Shown: in pieces, positions 24,949 through 36,385 of the stretch
Position numbering within the stretch: position 1 is the stretch's first letter
Layout: every line of letters starts with the position of its first letter
Source of the DNA: Gerris lacustris
Taxonomy: Eukaryota > Arthropoda > Insecta > Hemiptera > Gerridae
Direction: 5' to 3'
DNA: 64,000 nt
NCBI GenBank assembly: GCA_951217055.1
Contig: OX578286.1
Span: 8,844,033 to 8,908,032 of the forward strand
Made by a program: the position numbers and the translations under genes
Notes under the pieces: model-generated
What the model was told of the DNA's origin: nothing
Databases searched by the model: none
What the model saw: the letters and a program-made list of their open reading frames with translations, nothing else

Positions 24949-25733
24949 ATACGTGTGGTGTCGCGGGACACCCGGTAGGAACGAAGTTGCTTACATTTTT
25001 CATTAAATATAAAATATAAAATCACACTGCTAAGTACGTATACATTGCTAACTTTATACATGGCGGAGTTAGAAAAGAGACAAAATTAAAAGTAACGAAC
25101 TGTTTGTACCTAGCAGAGTTAAGGCAAAATTAAAAGAAAATCATTATTTGTATAATTAAAGCAAGCGTCTTACTATAAATATATATTGAATATTGAATAT
25201 ATGAAAAAAGTTGAGCATGATGAGTTTATAGTGAAAGAGTATGTTTGTTAAAGGAGTTTGGATTGAAATAGGACTGTTTTATACCTACCCGGCCAATTAA
25301 TTTAAAATATTATAAAATATATCTCTTCCCTACTCTGCTTGTATCAGGGTGAAATTTGACATGATTATATTTTATTTATTTACAAAGTAAAGTGACTTTT
25401 TTGACATATATAACAAAAATAATCAAAACAAGTCAAGTAACAGGCTTCCTTAATAACACTTTTTCCCGTCTTTTCAAGCTTACGTTTACGCAAGCGTTGC
25501 GTGTGAACGTTTTCCGACAAACTCAGCCTGGGCATTGGTAAAATGAACATATGTACCAAATTACATCTAACTCGGTGGTCTTTTACTCAAGTTATCGTCA
25601 TCTGTAGATTTCGTGACGGATTTTGCGTGACGGTGATTTTGTGACGGTTATTTTGTGACGGTGATTTTGGTCTTTTTTTCGGATTCACTCCCGGGCTCCA
25701 GAACGTGCCATAAGGAACTTCGTTCCAATAATC
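24949..25733 (+). mobile_element. Family G element, near full length
   Basis: Starts ACGTGTGGTGTCGCGGG in an A-run and ends AAGGAACTTCGTTCCAATAA. It is highly similar to 2334-3131 and 55562-56364. It lacks about 12 bases of the 'CGCTTGGGCGGATAA' region near 25510. Confidence 0.8.
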
Positions 25734-25938
25734 CGTTCTTTATTTTTTATTTTTAAGTAACGTTAAACGATGGGTGTGTACAAAATTTAATATGAATAAT
25801 TCACATTAAGTATACTCAATTTTATTTATTTTATTGTAAACATAATATTAATAAGTTAATTGTATATATAGGTTTGCAAATTGATTAGTAGATTAGGTTC
25901 CTCAACTGTGTTTTTCTCTAGTGTGTGATAGTGACTCA

Positions 25939-26083
25939 TCATAGAAGGGGTGTATTTCAATAACCAACGTCTTCACACAAAACAATTGAAACTGCAACAT
26001 AGAGCAGCCGAAACTGGTCAATTGTAACAAATACAATTATTTTGTGTGAAGACATTGTTTTGGTTACTACGCCTCTTCTATGA
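25939..26083. mobile_element. MITE, 145 bp, with about 45-bp imperfect terminal inverted repeats
   Basis: Left TCATAGAAGGGGTG..., inner GTCTTCACACAAAACAATTG; the right end mirrors these (CAATTATTTTGTGTGAAGAC...CTCTTCTATGA). No clear duplication flanks it. Confidence 0.65.
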
Positions 26084-26279
26084 GCAGTAGATTAGGGATT
26101 GAAAGAGGTTATATCAAGGAATCTATCAAAATCGTTGGAGTTAGAATATCTTAAAACTAAAAAACGAATCAAAGAAAGTAGACTTAATGCTTTTAAGTAC
26201 GGAAAATCAAGAAAATGATTTTATAGAACTAATGAAGAGGTGTTCATATTGTGTAGAATTAAAACTTACTTGAGTTTTT

Positions 26280-26938
26280 ATAAGTGATGAAGATGATGAA
26301 ATTTGGAGCATGCAGAAATTTCGATGAAGATCAAATTATATATAGGATACAGAATTAATGAAGATGAAAGTTTGCATAGTTTTTTTTAAGTGACGAAGAT
26401 GATGAAATTAAGAGCATTTAGACCTTTCAATGAAGGTTAAATTGTTTAGGATACAGAACTAATAAAGATGAAGAGTTTGCATTGTTTTTTGATAAGTGAC
26501 GAAGATGATGAGATTAAGAGCATTTAGACCTTTCAATAAAAGTCAAATTGTTTAGGATACAGAACTGATGAAGATGAAAAGTGTGCATTGTTTTTTGATA
26601 AGTGACGAAGATGATGAGATTAAGAGCATTTAGACCTTTCAATGAAGGTTAAATTGTTTAGGATACAGAACTAATGAAGATGAAAAGTGTGCATTGTTTT
26701 TTGATAAGTGACGAAGATGATGAGATTTTAGACCTTTCAATAAAAGTCAAATTGTTTAGGATACAGAACTGATGAAGATGAAAAGTGTGCATTGTTTTTT
26801 GATGTGACGAAGATGGTGAGATTAAGAGCATTTAGACCTTTCAATAAAAGTCAAATTGTTTAGGATACAGAACTGATGAAGATGAAAAGTGTGCATTGTT
26901 TTTTGATAAGTGACGAAGATGATGAGATTAAGAGCATT
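26280..26938. repeat. 106-bp minisatellite, about six copies
   Basis: The unit runs GATAAGTGACGAAGATGATG ... GGATACAGAACTGATGAAG ... GTGTGCATTGTTTTTT. The first unit is divergent, the middle ones nearly identical, and one (about 26703) lacks the TAAGAGCATT segment. Confidence 0.9.
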
Positions 26939-28061
26939 TCCCTCAAATACCCCCCTCTCACAATGAAAAGCAGAAAAATATGTATAGTATATGGAAATAA
27001 TATCATTTAATATTTAAATACATCTTCTTATTCTTGTTTTTAGCGTCCTTCTTATCTAAAATGTCGATTGAAGATGAAAAACTAAGCAACAATTCTATTT
27101 TTCTACAATTTCGTCATATTTTATTTAAAAAGTGATTTTATATGCCTTCATTAATTTGATGAAACCTCTGAATTCGGGACATTATCTTAAATCCAGGACA
27201 AATCAGAGTCCGTATACGGACAAAAAAATATTCGGAACAAATAGTTGAAATTTGGGACCTTCGGTAAAAATTACGGATGTCTGGCCACCTTACTATTGCA
27301 CCTCTGTTGTCCGCAATATTTTATTTACTAATTATATCCATTACAACAATATCCCTTGTTAGTCGACTCGTGTTCGTTAATTAGGTTCACTTTACCATTA
27401 AATCCCACTGATTAGAATTTTATATTAAAAAAAAAAAAAATATAGGTACCTTTCACTGATTTCATACTAAGATTATATTCGCAATTATTTTTTACTTGAA
27501 CTACCTTAGAAGCATTTTCCGTGTAGTAAAAATATAAACCAGGTAACTAGCGTAACTATCTGCATATATATCAGTTAACTAAAGAGTGTTTATACATATA
27601 AATGCAAGTATATCTACACGCGTTTACATCTAAGTGTGTATATAGAGGAAACTTCTTTTTTTTATATGAACTGTGTATTTAATTAATTACGCTTTTATTA
27701 ATTTTTCATGAAGGTGCGTATTAATTGATAATAATTTGTCCTGTTTCCGGTATTTAGGCTTTTTTTTGACAATCTTGATTTGATTTTTTCAAAGGATAAG
27801 ATAATTGTCTTGAACGCATGATTAAATATTACCTTGGTATTATTTTTTCATACGTCAACGCATTTAATTAAATGATAACTAATAAGGGACATTAATGATA
27901 ATAGAATTCATTGTGGTGTGTATCTTTGCTTTTGATCGAGGTTACCAAAGCCCAAGACGGCACCTTTTCTTCTTGTTAGACCGTATTTGCGTTCTGAACG
28001 AATCTTAAAAAGCAAAATCAGTGTATTTATTATTTTTATACCTTTTGTCTTGTATTTAAAG
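26939..28061. other. Gene-free stretch with a possible hAT end fragment
   Basis: At about 27170-27292 the minus strand reads AGGTGGCCAGACATCCG and GTCCGTATACGGAC. The first phrase resembles a hAT terminus (CAGGGTGGCCAGAC type), but no partner end was found. The rest is AT-rich. Confidence 0.35.
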
Positions 28062-28853
28062 TCGTGTACTAAGCATAAGCTATAAAAACACCAGAATACA
28101 AAGTGCTAGCATCATCCATCGACATGCTGCCAACATTTTGTTGCCTGGTGTGTACTAAGCTTAAGCTATGAATACACCAGGATACAAATTGCTAGCATCA
28201 TCCATCGAAATGCTGCCAACATTTGGTTGCCTGGTGTGTACTAAGCTTAAGCTATGAATACACCAGGATACAAATTGCTAGCATCATCCATCGACATGCT
28301 GCCAACATTTTGTTGCCTGGTGTGTACTAAGCTTAAGCAATAAATACACCAGCATACAAAGTGTTGGCATCATCCATCGACATGCTGCCAACATTTTGTT
28401 GCCTGGTGTGTACTAAGCTTAAGCTACGAATACACCAGGATACAAATTGCTAGCATCATCCATCGACATGCTGCCAACATTTTGTTGCCTGGTGTGTACT
28501 GAGCTTAAGCAATAAATACACCAGCATACAAAGTGTTGGCATCATCCATCGACATGCTGCCATCATTTTGTTGCCTGGTGTGTACTAAGCTTAAGCTATG
28601 AATACACCAGGATACAAATTGGTAGCATCATCCATCGACATGCTGCCAACATTTTGTTGCCTGGTGTGTACTAAGCTTAAGCAATAAATACACCAGCATA
28701 CAAAGTGTTAGCATCATCCATCGACATACTGCCAACATTTTGTTGCTTGGTGTGTACTAAGCTTAAGCAATAAATACACCAGCATACAAAGTGTTGGCAT
28801 CATCCATCGACATGCTGCCAACATTTTGTTGCCTGGTGTATACTAAGCTTTAA
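28062..28853. repeat. 86-bp minisatellite, about nine copies
   Basis: Each unit holds CTGGTGTGTACTAAGCTTAA, then ATACACCAG, so a CTGGTGT/ACACCAG stem forms within every unit, followed by GCATCATCCATCGACATGCT and GCCAACATTTTGTTGC. Two variant types alternate (GCTATGAATACACCAGG and GCAATAAATACACCAGC). A stray inverse piece ACCAGGCAAC lies downstream at 28926-28935. Confidence 0.9.
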
Positions 28854-30057
28854 CAAAAAGTATAAAAACCTTTAATCAACATTACCTGATAAAGCATGTT
28901 GTGATAAGACATAATTATGGAATCAACCAGGCAACGGTGGGGACTACTTGCCACAACAAAAGATTGTTTATATAAAATAGTATTTCTAATTTGTTTTAAG
29001 TAGCTAATTAATTATACATACAATTTTTTTAAGCTAATTTTATTAAAATAAAAGTTAGATAACATACTTAAAATACTTCTATATTATGTATTTATATATG
29101 TAATACCTGCTAAATCATAATCCCTTAACGTTTATGTACATATTATTAAGTCACAGCATTGTTATGTATTTTAACCTATATTTTTTACTTTTTATTGTTT
29201 ATTTTTATTATAAATTAAGATGCAATATATTAAAATATGTGGGAATAAAGGTTGATAGGAATATATTTCGTGGTTTTTAGGAAGCCTTTAAAGTTTTTAA
29301 GATGTATAGAATAACACCTTGTAAGACAGGAAGCTAGGCTTATAAGGAAGTTAAGATCTCTGTATTTTACACAAGGGATGTTGAAACGTCTAAAGGAAGA
29401 CCCACTGTTTTTAACAGTGTTGTTTTTATCTCGTTAGTTTCTGAACCAAGACTCCCGTTATCTTTTGGTACAGAGCCCCCTCTCATTTGGTTTTATGGAT
29501 ACGCTCTGTCACTTGACCGGAAAAATAATCATCTTACACCTTTTCTCCTTGCCTAATCTGCTCATTAGAAAAATGAGATTTTATTTGTTTTTTTAGGTTT
29601 ATCCGTTTATTTTATTTTGCTTTAATAGATATACTCACACTTACATAATATAACTTGCTTATAGTCAAAGAGTATATTTAATCAGTTAATTGTCCAAACA
29701 CTGATAAATTGGTAATGTTTAATACCATTTAAGTTAAGATCATAAGCATAAGTGGTCATGATCAGTTTCCTGATTATGGCCATTACTCATAGTCATCTAC
29801 TGTTGATCATAATAAGATTTCTGATCAAATAATTAATAGACAAAACAATTTAAGTTATTTACTTTTGGTTATGATCAGAAATTGATCATGCTCAACAAAT
29901 AATCGCTATGATTAGAAAACTGATCATTGGACATCAATAGATAACTATGATCATGAACACTCATAGTTCTTCTTTAATGACCAAAATAAAAAATATGATT
30001 GATAAAAGAATAATAAAGAACAATTAGAAGACAAAAAGGGAATAAAAAACATGTGAA
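28854..30057. other. Gene-free stretch with a GATCA-rich fold-back at 29737-29995
   Basis: Around 29750-29960 TGATCA/GATCA words occur about eight times, and the two halves are roughly inverse to each other (TGGTCATGATCAGTTT versus AAAACTGATCATTGG). This may be an old fold-back MITE. The rest is AT-rich. Confidence 0.4.
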
Positions 30058-30299
30058 AATTTTTTTGATTTTTTAAATGAATTAAAGTATCAATTTAGCA
30101 AAAGTTAAAGATCGCAGACGGTCCAAATTAACTCCAGGTTACTTTTAATTTTTTGATAAACTATAAAAGTTTCATACAAAGCAGATAAGTACCTACTTTT
30201 GAAGCTATAAATGTATGTTTGTGCGCATGTGGAAGAGAAACAAATGAACCTAGAAGGTTGAAACTTATATGGCACCAACAATGATCTGTCTTAGTCTAA
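30058..30299 (+). mobile_element. Family D fragment, sense plus
   Basis: Contains TTTAGCAAAAGTTAAAG, CGCAGACGGTCCAAATTAAC and GTGCGCATGTGGAAGAG. It is interrupted at its right edge by the PIF-like element. Confidence 0.75.
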
Positions 30300-30333
30300 A
30301 GCCCCGTTTACACGGTGATAGTTGGCGCGATAG

Positions 30334-31692
30334 CAGTGGCGATCCTATGGGGGGGCTAAGGGGGCTTGAGCCCCCCCAGAATTCAAATTAGCCCCCCCAG
30401 GAATCAAATTAACCCCAAATATTTTGACATCACCCTTCTTAAATTATAGTAAAAAACTAAATAAATGAGTAGATAAGTAAAAAATTAACAAGTCATAAAT
30501 ATTATTTTATTTATTTTACTGGATAATTTTTTAAAATCCTTTCAATAAATACATATCTATCTATATTATTAAAGATGTTTTGTAAACAAACAAATGTGTC
30601 GAATTGTGCGAAGGTTCAAGATAACGGCCGCTGCCTTGAACATTCACACTAAGAACCCTAATTTATATTGTTAAATAAATTTAACATATAATGATGATTT
30701 TTTAGTTTTAAGTTTTAATTTTCACGGGTTTCGTCGCGGACACATCCTCCCTAATGTTTGATATGTAATAAAGAATTCCACCTAAAAAACAATGAAAATA
30801 ATCTAAACCTTTTTACTTTTCTACCTATATTTTATCATTAATTCGTGATAATGAATTGTGTGCCACTTTGATAATCCATGTTGCTGTGAACAGTGAATAA
30901 CTAATTTAGAATTTGAAGATACGGCTATTAAGTAGCCAAAACTTGTTATCAATTATTACAAATATTTTGAATGAAGACCTATTGTTTCCTCCCCCTTCTC
31001 CGTTCTCCTTTCCAATTATTACGAATATGCTATTTGTTGAGTGGGGGTAAATCTGCATTATATGCCCCACTTATTTCTAAACGTCCGATTTAATTCGCAT
31101 TTTTCAGACTGTTCTTTTTTACATTATAAAAACTATTTCCGTTGTAGCATCTCGATAAATCCAATCTTATTTTATTAACTTAATTTTTTATTTTAGGGAA
31201 AATTAAGGAAGGATATGGTTAGTTTAGTTTAAGGTTAGAACTTTTTGACCTTCTATCAATGCCACATTAAATGTGACATGTGACACTTTGTGTATTTAAA
31301 AAAAAAAATCTGATTTAATCAAGATGCTAGAACCGGAATCGTTTTTACAATTTACAGAGATACTGTAAAAAAGACAAATTCTGTAAAAAGGAACAGTAAC
31401 AAAAAAAAATTAAGTAAATCGGACAGTACCAAATAGGTGGGCCAAATAGTGCAGTTGCGGTTTTACCAATTGATGTAATGTAACCAATAAGTGTTAAGTT
31501 AACTAAAGAATTTAATTGTTTAGCCTGAACGAAAAATTTGCATAGGATTGCCTCTGGGAAGGACTGCAACAACATAATATATAATATACAAATGAGTTCT
31601 TACTGGTATATTAAAATGTATTCTAAACCCACAAAACATGGGGGGGGGGGGGGCTTTAGCCCCCCAGAACTTTTGACCTAGGATCGCCACTG
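30334..31692. mobile_element. Non-autonomous hAT element, 1.36 kb, inside the PIF-like element
   Basis: Left CAGTGGCGATCCTATGGGGG; right CCTAGGATCGCCACTG. Octamers CGCGATAG (30326-30333) and CGCGATAC (31693-31700) match 7 of 8. Subterminal GGGGGGGCT / AGCCCCCC tracts lie at both ends. It contains a further MITE at 31046-31467. No transposase frame is seen. Confidence 0.85.
31046..31467. mobile_element. MITE with about 45-bp terminal inverted repeats (family P), nested in hAT
   Basis: Starts GGTAAATCTGCATTATATGCC and ends in the inverse (GGGCCAAATAGTGCAGTTG..TTTTACC). A second copy is at 61744-61995. No certain duplication. Confidence 0.75.
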
Positions 31693-32222
31693 CGCGATAC
31701 TTGCGGTCACGATAGCAACTATCGCAACGACTATCACCGTGTAGACTACGTGATAGATTTTGTCGCGACAGAATTATCAGCTATCACACTATCTCGTCTG
31801 ACGAGATGATAGTTGAGTGTTCTATCACAGCAGTCAGTGTACTCACGCGGCAGATATAAAGAACTACCACGCTAGATACTAGACGCTGATTGGCTTATAC
31901 TTTTATATCATGTGATAACAGATCTAAAGGCAACAAATATGATAGCTTGCTAATATAGTCATTAGATTATTTTTTTCGACAATATGAATATTTCTTTTGC
32001 TGTGTGTGTATTATAATTTAACATTATAATATATTTAATGCTTTATTTCCGTATCCAAGTCAAAAATGTAGGATGTGGATGTAACATTGAGTGCACGACA
32101 ACAAGTTTTGACGTATTTTAACTCTCACCGTGTAGACTGCACACCTCGACGATAGTTGTATGACGTAGACTGACATGATAGTCCTATCGTGGAAGAACTA
32201 TCATCGTGTAAACGGGCCTTAA

Positions 32223-32400
32223 GTCTGTCTTTAATCAGTCATCTGTAGCCTTTGCTGACACATGGAGCCTAATCTGAGTCGTTATCGATGAAATTTGGCG
32301 ATGAAATTTGGCATACATGTTTAGAAATATCATACCTCAAGGTGAATTCAAGAATTTAATTTAAACTTCAAATTTGAGGGCGCTTCCCCTCAAAAACTCT
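32223..32400 (-). mobile_element. Family A fragment
   Basis: Contains TGGAGCCTAATCTGAGTCG, GATGAAATTTGGCATACATG, CATACCTCAAGGTGAATTC and CTCAAAAACTCTGAAAA. The GATGAAATTTGGC word is duplicated. Confidence 0.65.
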
Positions 32401-32457
32401 GAAAATTTTGGTTAAAAAAAAAATTGGAGAGACTAACAAACAGACAGACAAGGGAAC

Positions 32458-33028
32458 AATAGTACATTACGCGTCGAGTGCGGAAAGTAGCATTTTGCAT
32501 GCGAGTGTGGAGTTTGCACCCGAGCGACAGCGAGGGTGGTAAAACCACACGAGCAATGCAAAGTGCCGTTTTCGCACGAGTTGCGTACCGCACTTTATCT
32601 ACGATTGTTAGATTTAAATAATAAATAAAGAAATAAACTTCCAGTATAAAGTTCGTATTTCTCTTTTGATAAAGATAACATTAATTCATTAGTTGTATTT
32701 TGTGCCGAATTATTTCGGGAGGCGTATTATTCTCCTCATATTCGTCATAATCATTTAAATCACTCATTGATTTTCACAAAAAACTCGATATAAAAGTTAC
32801 TTTTATTAAACAAACAGCAAATTATTCTTGTTAAATGTAAACAAACTCTCTAATCGTGCGTAAAGCTGAAGAATTCCTCTTCTTTACCGCACTAGTGTGG
32901 TAAAGAACAGGAATTCTTCAGAACTATGAGACGCGCATGCGCAATGAATACAAGTACGTAAAGAATCACTTTCTGCGCATCTAAACAGAGATATAATGTT
33001 TATATTTCGTATCAATCGTAGATAAAAT
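32458..33028 (-). mobile_element. Family F element, coding orientation minus, inside D
   Basis: Plus-strand ends AATAGTACATTACGCGTCG and CAATCGTAGATAAAATT. The minus-strand frame keeps its ATG (32767) and MSDLNDYDEYEEN leader but loses frame at PPEII through a four-base deletion. The stem-loop near 32470-32580 and the inverted pair TTTATCTACGATTG/CAATCGTAGATAAA are intact. Confidence 0.75.
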
Positions 33029-33187
33029 TGTTTTCTGATGCCTGAAACATATTTCTTTCTAGGATTTTTAGAAATTCAGAGACCTTTAAATTGTTCGTTC
33101 TTCAGATTGATCACATAGCTTCCGCGTTACCTTCGGTAAGCTCGCAAGCAAAATTAAATAAATTAGACATTAATGGGTTGTAAAAGA

Positions 33188-33424
33188 GGTGCTTCTTTAG
33201 ATTGTTACTCCCCTATGTTTTTTTTAGGATATAAATGACATTTACTAAAAAACTATTTTAGACAAAGGGATGTTTAGTCCAATGTACTTTAGAAAAAAGG
33301 AATATCACACTTATGTTTTGATAAGGGGAGTAACAGTCTAAAGAAGAACATGCTGTACACATTCTCTAGATTGTTACTCCCCTCTGTTGTTTTTATAAGG
33401 GGAGTAACAATCTAAAGAAGTGCC
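33188..33424. mobile_element. Family E copy with perfect 8-bp duplication GTAAAAGA
   Basis: GTAAAAGA at 33180-33187 and 33425-33432. The target is a D terminal repeat, and intact D copies (TGTAAAAGCATAAAATC) show the empty site. Confidence 0.9.
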
Positions 33425-33440
33425 GTAAAAGAATTTGTTA

Positions 33441-33882
33441 AAAAAATAAGTTTTTTTTGTACATTAAATTCTTCGTCTTTTTTTCTTTCTAGTTTGTTTG
33501 AAAATAAAAAAAAATAGAATAAAAGAAAACCTTAATTTTGGTCTCACACATCTATTGTTTCTAGTTATGTTTTTTAACGTTAGGTTTTTTTGTCTTAACT
33601 TTAGGGAGTAAAGCCCGTTATGTTGATAATGTATGCGTGGTCAGACAGAACGGTACTTATCTTAAGATGAAGAAATACTTTTATGTACCCTCATTCTCGC
33701 ATTCGTTAATAAGTTTGTTCACACTTGTTGGTGCTTTTTTACGAGCTTAAAGATAAAAGAAGATTCGAGTAGTAAAAACAAAACCGCGAAAATTCAAATA
33801 AGTATTTAACCTAATAACCTAAATCTTATTGTACTTGTTCATTTATTTATTTTTAATTTTTTAAAACATGCATGTATTTCTA
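33441..33882. other. Gene-free AT-rich stretch
   Basis: No family match or credible frame. Confidence 0.55.
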
Positions 33883-34270
33883 TATCTATATATGTAAAAG
33901 TCAACGTATGTGTATGTGTGTATATGTTATTTATAAAAATCTAGTTTTAATCCAATCTCGATGAAAATTTGCATACTTGACCTTTAAAGCAAGGGGAAAA
34001 TCACTGTCTACATGAATTATCGAATTTTAAATTTTGGTACACAGGGGTACGGAGTACAAGTAATGAATACTGGGTTAAAGTAATGAATACCCTTCATTAT
34101 GCTTATCGTTGAAAAGCTCTTTAAGAGTACAGTAATTGTTGTTATGTACAGTTTTGTCATATTTTCATTTAGAAGAGGGGTAAATTTGGGATATTTGCAA
34201 ATTACCTTAGTTAAGAGGAGGGGGTATAGAAATAAGTGAGAGGGATAGAATCTAGATATTCTCGCATAGT

Positions 34271-34849
34271 AATAGTACATTACGCGTCGAGTGCGGAAAG
34301 TAGCATTTTGCATGCGAGTGTGGAGTTTGCACCCGAGCGATAGCGAGGGTGGTAAAACCACACGAGCAATGCAAAATGCCGTTTTCGCACGAGTTGCGTA
34401 CCGTACTTTATCTACGATTGTTAGATTTAAATAATAAATACAGAAACAAATAAACTTGCTGTATGTAAGTTCGTATCTCTCTCTTGATAACGATGGCATT
34501 AATTCATTAGTTGTATTTTTTGCCGAATTAATTATTTCTGGAGGATTATTATTCTCCACATTTCGTCAAAGTCACTTGATTCACTCATTATTTTTCACTA
34601 AAAACTCGATATAAACAGTTACTTTAATAAAAGAACACCAAACTAGTTTTGTTAAATGTAAACAAACTCACTAATCGTGCGTAAAGCTGAAGAATTCCTC
34701 TTCTTTACCGCACTAGTGCGGTAAAGAAGAGGAATTATTTAGAACTATGAGACGCGCATGCGCAATGAATACAAGTACGTAAATAATTACTTTCTACGCA
34801 TCTAAACAAAGATATAATGTTTATATTTCGTATCAATCGTAGATAAAAT
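34271..34849 (-). mobile_element. Family F element, coding orientation minus
   Basis: Both F ends are present (AATAGTACATTACGCGTCG; CAATCGTAGATAAAAT). It has the usual stem-loop near 34285-34390 and the palindrome TTTACCGCACTAGTGCGGTAAAG at about 34705-34727. Confidence 0.75.
34452..34559 (-). pseudogene. F-encoded recombinase-like N-terminal relic
   Basis: Reads NNNPPEIINSAKNTTNELMP then LSRERYELTYSKF. The ATG leader is out of frame by a base deletion, so this open stretch starts without an ATG. The frame continues through the stem-loop without a stop as far as about 34250, but that downstream part is not recombinase-like. Confidence 0.4.
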
Positions 34850-34934
34850 AATTTAAATGTTTCTTGATGGTAGTTTATAAACTTATCAAATTAAAATAGC
34901 ACTCTGTAGTGAAGCACGGGTATACTTATACCCA

Positions 34935-34998
34935 AAATTCTAGTTTGATGTTAATCAAAAACTTTTTTCCACGCTATCTCCTGGACTATGTATTTGAA
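34935..34998. mobile_element. Family K terminal-repeat fragment
   Basis: Matches the K end at 40655-40717: ACTTATA, AAAATTCTAG(T/C)TTGATGTTA, CGCTATCTCCTGGACTA. Confidence 0.6.
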
Positions 34999-35257
34999 TT
35001 TAGCAAAATTTAATCCCTCTACAATTTTACTAGTATAACACATCAGTTTTAGTACAGTTGTACCACTATAAACCCCAAAACGAGAAATTGATAAATCTAT
35101 ATTTTAATTTATATTGTATTCTACATAAATAATGCTACAACATGTACTTCCTTGGCAGATATAGTGAAGAAGACTGATGAATCAGAATATTCATATAAAG
35201 CTAAATTATAAATCAAATTATAATTATTATTAACTACGGGAAACAGACAGTGAAATA

Positions 35258-36385
35258 ATTACAAGATAAAAAGAACTTTTTATATACTACGTTTTTAAAT
35301 TTTCTGTTGAATCATATGTAATGTTGATAATGTAATTGTCATTGTTATATTATAATGTTAGTGGAAAAAAAATACATAGTTCCGAATTTATTTACTTCAC
35401 ATAATAATGACAACCATCTAGAGAGCTTTATTTCTTTGTTTACTTTTCGCTGTCCACTTTTCCATACGGCAAAATTTGCTGAAACCCAAATAAATTGTGC
35501 TGAAAGATGGCTAAAAGTATTAAAATAATGCATGTCGTGTTCTGAGCTATGCTAAAAGTTTCAAATGTCTAGCTATTCGGGAAGTTAGTTAGAAATCGAT
35601 TGCTAGATTTGTACCGGACAAACAAACAAACAAACAAACAAGAAATCAAGCTAATAAAATTACAAGATAAAAAGAACTTTTTATATACTACGTTTTTTAA
35701 TTTTCTTTTTAATCATAATATGTAATGTTGATAATATAATTTTTATTGTTATATAAAATGTTAGTGAAATATTAATAGTTCCGAATTTATTTACTTCACA
35801 CAAATGACAACCATTTAGAGAGCTGATCTTAAACCTATAAAAGGACAAATCTTTGAACAACGGATCTCACCAACACCGAATCTAAACCGTGGCCATCGAT
35901 ATGGCTCCGTGTAGGGGAGGGTAAGAGAAGAAAAATAAGTACAAGTAAAGAAGTATAGATGTAGAGAAAATAAACCGATATCTAGTACTCAAGTGTAGAC
36001 ACACCTGGTTGTCACACGTCAATTAATTTATTTCTTTGTTTACTTATTCTTTTTAGCTGTCATTCAATGTTTACCTCATAAAAAATCACAAATTTGAAAC
36101 CCGTCATAATGAAGATCGTAAAAATATGGGATATGTACGTCAAAACAAATAAAATAACTTGCGGTTTTTTTCCGAACTAACTTTCCATACAGCAAAATTT
36201 GCTGAAAACGAATTAATACCTGCTGAAAGATGGCTACAAGTATTAAAATAATGCATTGTCATCGTGTTCTGAGCTATTCTAAAAGTTTCAAATGTCTAGC
36301 TATTCGGGAAGTTAGTTAGAAATCGATTGCCAGATTTGTACCTGACAAACAAACAAACAAACAAGAAAACAAGCTAATAAAAACG
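35258..36385 (+). mobile_element. Family I element, two tandem copies, second with a roughly 195-bp insertion
   Basis: Copy 1 (35258-35652) and copy 2 (35653-36385) share ATTACAAGATAAAAAGAACTT, AGTTCCGAATTTATTTACTTC, GCAAAATTTGCTGAAA, TCTAGCTATTCGGGAAGTTAG and a (CAAA)n tail. An inverse copy lies at 53682-54000. Copy 2 contains extra sequence at about 35828-36023. Confidence 0.75.
35828..36023 (+). mobile_element. Possible solo LTR or promoter-bearing insertion in family I copy 2
   Basis: Compared with copy 1, about 195 bp are inserted between GAGAGC and TTTATTTC. It reads TGATCTTAAACCTATAAAAGG (TATA-like), has AATAAA at about 35970, and runs to GTTGTCACACGTCA. TG...CA ends with TATA and AATAAA fit a short LTR. 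No target duplication is clear. Confidence 0.3.

Larger units (their letters stand above)
30300..32219. mobile_element. PIF/Harbinger-like element with TAA duplication, split by a hAT
   Basis: Ends AGCCCCGTTTACACGGTGATAG and (reverse complement) AGGCCCGTTTACACGATGATAG. TAA flanks both sides (30297-30299 and 32220-32222). Its own sequence is only about 550 bp; the rest is the hAT at 30334-31692. The interior is packed with GATAG/CTATC words (more than ten), which could be iterated transposase-binding sites; that is inference. No protein is encoded. Confidence 0.75.
32420..33440 (+). mobile_element. Family D remnant split by F and E
   Basis: D pieces are AACAAACAGACAGACAAGGG before F and TTTTCTGATGCCTGAAAC through the hairpin GCTTCCGCGTTACC..GGTAAGCTCGCAAGC (33119-33149) after F. 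The terminal-repeat start ATGGGTTGTAAAAG is cut by E at 33188. Confidence 0.75.
33883..34950. mobile_element. Family N element (possible Helitron), holding an F insertion
   Basis: Left end TCTATATATGTAAAAGTCAACG is a style seen in insect Helitron-like elements. The body overlaps N at 7700-7860. The right side has GTGAAGCACGGGTA, a hairpin GGGTATA/TATACCC, then AAAATTCTAG before a T, as a Helitron terminus would. However, the same ACTTATA..ATTCTAG words belong to the family K terminal repeat, so the right boundary is ambiguous. Confidence 0.35.

Noticed and set aside
26560..26590. CTGATGA..GAAA in the 106-bp minisatellite as a hammerhead ribozyme
   Set aside because: Only four bases separate the two boxes, so stem II cannot form.
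34926..34951. Helitron 3' terminus (hairpin plus CTAG before T)
   Set aside because: The same ACTTATA..ATTCTAG sequence belongs to the terminal repeat of family K (40655-40680), so the signal may be a K fragment. Kept only as a low-confidence option for family N.
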